NCBI GenBank assembly: GCA_951230915.1
Contig: OX579638.1
Location: forward strand, 22,524,696-22,588,695
Direction of reading: 5' to 3'
Length of the DNA: 64,000 nt
From: Antitrichia curtipendula
Lineage: Eukaryota > Streptophyta > Bryopsida > Hypnales > Leucodontaceae
Part shown: in pieces, positions 60,795 through 64,000 of the stretch
Numbering within the stretch: position 1 is the stretch's first letter
How the letters are laid out: the number at the start of each line of letters is the position of its first letter
The notes under the pieces: model-generated
What the model was told of the DNA's origin: nothing
Seen by the model: only the letters and a program-made list of their open reading frames with translations
Databases searched by the model: none
Made by a program: the position numbers and the translations under genes

Positions 60795-62480
60795 ACATAC
60801 TTTCTCATATTCGAATATGCCCTGCTGGGAGTCCGATGTCACAAAGAAAGTAAATACATGCGAAGCGAAAGTTAATTCCCTTAAACCTAACTATGAATTG
60901 GAGAGAATAGAAAATGTATGCAAATAAGCATTTATCTACAACATGCACTCGGAAAAATGAAAACACAGTTCCATGTACAGTACATTCAGTCACAAATGCA
61001 TCTCGTGATTATTCTCTGAGTTTCCCGTGAGCAATTCTATGACCACACCTCTGAGCATACTGTTTGACATGCAAGGAGCCTGCAGTCCTCGTCATCCCAG
61101 CAGTGCGAAACAGGTTGGCTACTCCCAAAGTCGTGACAGAGGAATTTGTCCAAATAATCGTCATATACAAAAATCTTCGCTTCAATTCCAGCGTTCTCTG
61201 CAAGGAAGCTTATTTTGGTCCCGTTGCAACATCGCACAGAAAGAATCCTCTTCACTGTATCCACCTGATTCAGATTCAATAGCTTGTCATCAATTCACAG
61301 CACTTGCACACACAATCAGAATCGATCGAATGTCTCAGGAACACCTCATTTGAAGCGTTCATGAAGTTCATGGAAACGACGGTACCTTCCGGCCTGAAGG
61401 AAGTCCAGAACGCTTCACTTCACTCTGCTCAAGCTTCCACAAGCGAATTCGGTTCTCACTTGTCACTGCGGCAAGCACTTCCTCGCAGACTTCAAGTTGC
61501 AAAGGTTTTCCCTGGTACTCGTCGACAACGAGCAGCTGCTTGTGCTCCCCCTGCACACCATAGCCATGTCCAAATGCAGCGATTCTGTGTGAACTGTGAC
61601 AATATTCCCTCTCTTTTGAATTAAGCATTTAAATTCAAGTATTCTATTGAGCGGGAGAGGAGAAGCTGACTCGACTTAAGTAACGTATTATCTTTTACAT
61701 TAGATGATTTTTGGGGGGTCTGGAGGGCCGTTTCGGGCCTGTTCCCGGCGCTGTTCCCCCGGCAGCAAATGAACAGCCGCTGTCAGAAAAAACAAAATTT
61801 CAAAAAAATTTCAAAAAAAACAAAATCGTAAAATCGTAAAATGGAAAAACAAGATGAACAAATTTTATTTTTATTTTTTTGAATTTTTTTTGTATGATGT
61901 GGCAGTCGCTGTGCCATGTCACGCAGCTATTGCGGTGCAGTTCCAGACAGCTTCAGACTCTAGGAACCCTGGGGAACTCGCAGCCTTCCACAGGGGCTGA
62001 AAAACATGTAATGTACCTAGTTCTTGGATGATAGTGATTAGAAGACATTCTTTAGATCAAATTCATAAATCCATTTGGAATCGAAATTAAAGCTTGGAAT
62101 TAAAAATTGCTAGTACGGTTAGTCAATCTTTGAATGTTGATTAGTGATAAGTTATTATATTTATACAAAGGAAGGAACAAAGTATGGATAGAAAATAAAA
62201 GAACTAAATCAATTTAATTCGAAGAGAAGGCTAACATTTCAAAAAATAATTTAGGTCATGATTACTAACTATTGATTTCACATATTATTGATTTTCATGT
62301 GGTTCATGAAATTGAGAGTACGATTGGAAGGAGGTACATCCTTTAAAAACTAAAGAACATCATATTAAATGATGAGGTCATTTCAAATTTCACTCCATCC
62401 TCCATTGCCATAAATATGTAACCATTGTGAATGGTCAAATATGCACCTTCTATGACTAATCTTTGCCACATGCTCAAGGT
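60795..62480 (-). pseudogene. Decayed segmental duplicate of IFT140 exons 3-6
   Basis: This is a direct copy of 41552-43730. The parts matching 41552-42480 are nearly identical (exons at 41560, 41871 and 42198); the parts matching the next intron and the exon at 43625 are more diverged. In the copy a 56-bp deletion removes most of the first of these exons and its acceptor, a 3-base deletion shortens the second, the last exon is interrupted, and the intron has gained a 316-bp element and lost the TA repeat. It cannot encode a working product. It lies 17 kb from the parent in the same orientation. Confidence 0.9.
61698..62013. mobile_element. Short inverted-repeat element (MITE-like), copy 2
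   Basis: It starts CATTAGATGA and ends CATGTAATG, inverted ends like copy 1 at 1-311, with the same G-rich head and GGGGAACTCGCAGCC tail. It sits inside the duplicated IFT140 intron. The flank to the right resumes intron-like sequence (TACCTAGTTCTTGG against TACTTAGTTGTTGG in the parent). No clear target duplication could be fixed. Confidence 0.8.
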
Positions 62481-64000
62481 TTTTTTAAATGCAATTTTCA
62501 TTAAAATGAGAGTATTCTTCGATAATGAGAGGTGATGACATAAACTTTCTATTCAAAATTGGAGCAAAAACAACTAAAAAGTAACATTAAACTAGTAAAA
62601 GATGTGCATGCAAAAGTAAAAGACTGCATGAAATATAGAGAACAAGAAGAAATGATTTTGAAAGACTCATGTATTTATAGTTAAATATATAGTGGCTTCA
62701 TAAACAATTGTTTAGGATATTTCAATTGTGATCCACCGATAAGATCAAGATAATGTATATAACTATTGTAAGTGTGATTTACTTCAGAATGGAATTTATG
62801 TAATATATGCACAATCTTTTTATTTATTATTTATCTAGAGAAAACAAGTCTATAATATAAACAACTATCATGTGTATTATTTACTTTTTAACTTTTCCAT
62901 TGCCTTCCATATCTCTAGTCCTCAAGCATATCCATTACCATTCTTCCTATTGATGGAGCATTTCTAGCCTCTACAAATGTATTGACTTCATTTCTCATGC
63001 ATCAAGAGTTGGAGGAACATATCAAGTAGATGGTACTCTATCATGTGTCATTGTCTAAAAGTGACGCACACTTTAGATAATGCACGATGACATGGAACTA
63101 TGGAAGAAAGGGTGGATAAAGAAGGACATTAATGTGTGTATTATGTGACCCATCTGGGACTAAAACTATAGAGTTGGTCACTAGTGTGGACATTAGACGT
63201 TCTTATAAAGCCTCCTTTGAGGTCCTATATCATAGGGAGAAAGAAAAGACCCTCAATCACAAAGGAGAAGGGGAGTACATGACGAGTGGATGTGACCCTT
63301 CATTAAAGAACTATCCACTACACCGTCCTCCATGGGCTTGGTAGAGATGTCCATTGTCAATTGAACAATAGCTTTTGAGGAAAGAAAATTTCTTTTAAGT
63401 CTGAGGATTGCGTATTGACAAGCACGACTTGCAACATGATATGTATAGATTAAATCCAAACAAGTAAAAATGCATATAAAGTCTAATAAAGACAATCATT
63501 CTTAGTAATGAATAGATCAAATTGACCTAAACTTCATATTAGTAGGCGTTACTCTATATGATATTAGAGGATGTGCAAATGGATTCTATGAGCTTGTTGT
63601 ATTTTCTATGACTTGTTTCGTCACAAAGCATTTAATGCCCAATGGCATCATCTCTTGTAAATGCCTACAACCCCTAGTCACGATCATGTGATCAACGTGG
63701 AGGCATTGTAACCAAAGAAACATTATGTGAAAGAGAAAAGTGTCATGCAGACTAACTTGTCTATAAATCCATAACTCTAAAAAAAGGACATTATTTAACT
63801 TGTTCATAATGTACTTAAAGCATCCTTAATTGGGTTTGTAAAGAAGCTCAACAATGATAAGTTTTGCGTGGATCCCAAAATAGCAATGGAAACTCACTCC
63901 AATGCTAATGACATTGTTTATGTTGCTTTTCCAAGCGCAACACTTCTTCGCTCTCGCAAGGCATGAATTGGTCTTTTCTTGTGCATTTCAAGTACCTCGG
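62481..64000. other. AT-rich intergenic DNA to the window end
   Basis: No gene is recognised on either strand; open frames of up to 80 codons carry no family signature. Confidence 0.45.

Overview
The window looks like nuclear DNA of a land plant that still makes swimming sperm, most likely a bryophyte, although a lycophyte or fern cannot be excluded. Three things point this way. Host genes have many short GT-AG introns. Plant-type families are present: AUG6/augmin, ELCH-type VPS23, a plant O-methyltransferase and a CYP73-like relic. There is also a large intron-rich gene for the ciliary protein IFT140, which seed plants without flagella have lost. Gene islands alternate with long AT-rich, transposon-laden stretches.

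Layout, left to right. 0-3.4 kb: a 311-bp inverted-repeat element at the very edge and a 2.2-kb non-autonomous CACTA element with a CAT target duplication. 3.8-14.1 kb: two minus-strand genes, VPS23/ELCH (ESCRT-I, 3 exons) and AUG6/HAUS6 (augmin, 13 exons), with a broken duplicate of the VPS23 last exon beside it. 14-22 kb: AT-rich desert with two copies of a TTAA-flanked transposon. 22-30 kb: mitochondrial acyl carrier protein (2 exons), a single-exon zinc-finger UFM1-type peptidase (ZUFSP/ZUP1-like) with an internal ZZ-like finger, and a convergent single-exon organellar ICT1/ArfB-type release factor. 30-35.7 kb: a near-intact TTAA element, a cinnamate-4-hydroxylase-like pseudogene and a perfect small hairpin. 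35.8-44.3 kb: IFT140, 25 recognisable exons, missing the N-terminal part of its first propeller. 47.5-48.8 kb: a TA-flanked element into which a TTAA element has inserted. 49.1-54.6 kb: a full PIF/Harbinger transposon with Myb-like and DDE genes in convergent order, imperfect terminal repeats and a TTA duplication. 55.8-56.8 kb: an empty-site relative of the nested element and a 113-bp inverted repeat. 57.9-60.4 kb: an O-methyltransferase gene with one frameshift. 60.8-62.5 kb: a decayed partial copy of IFT140 exons, itself hit by a second copy of the 311-bp element.

The host genes are housekeeping functions (endosomal sorting and cytokinesis, spindle and phragmoplast microtubules, mitochondrial lipoyl/fatty-acid synthesis, ubiquitin/UFM1 processing, ribosome rescue, cilium assembly) and do not form a single pathway. 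The most informative material is in the mobile DNA: a structurally complete Harbinger element whose two genes each carry an apparent one-base frameshift, and a piggyBac-like TTAA family supported by a natural empty site within the same window. Exon boundaries were placed by hand from GT-AG sites, reading-phase continuity and remembered family alignment; no search was run.
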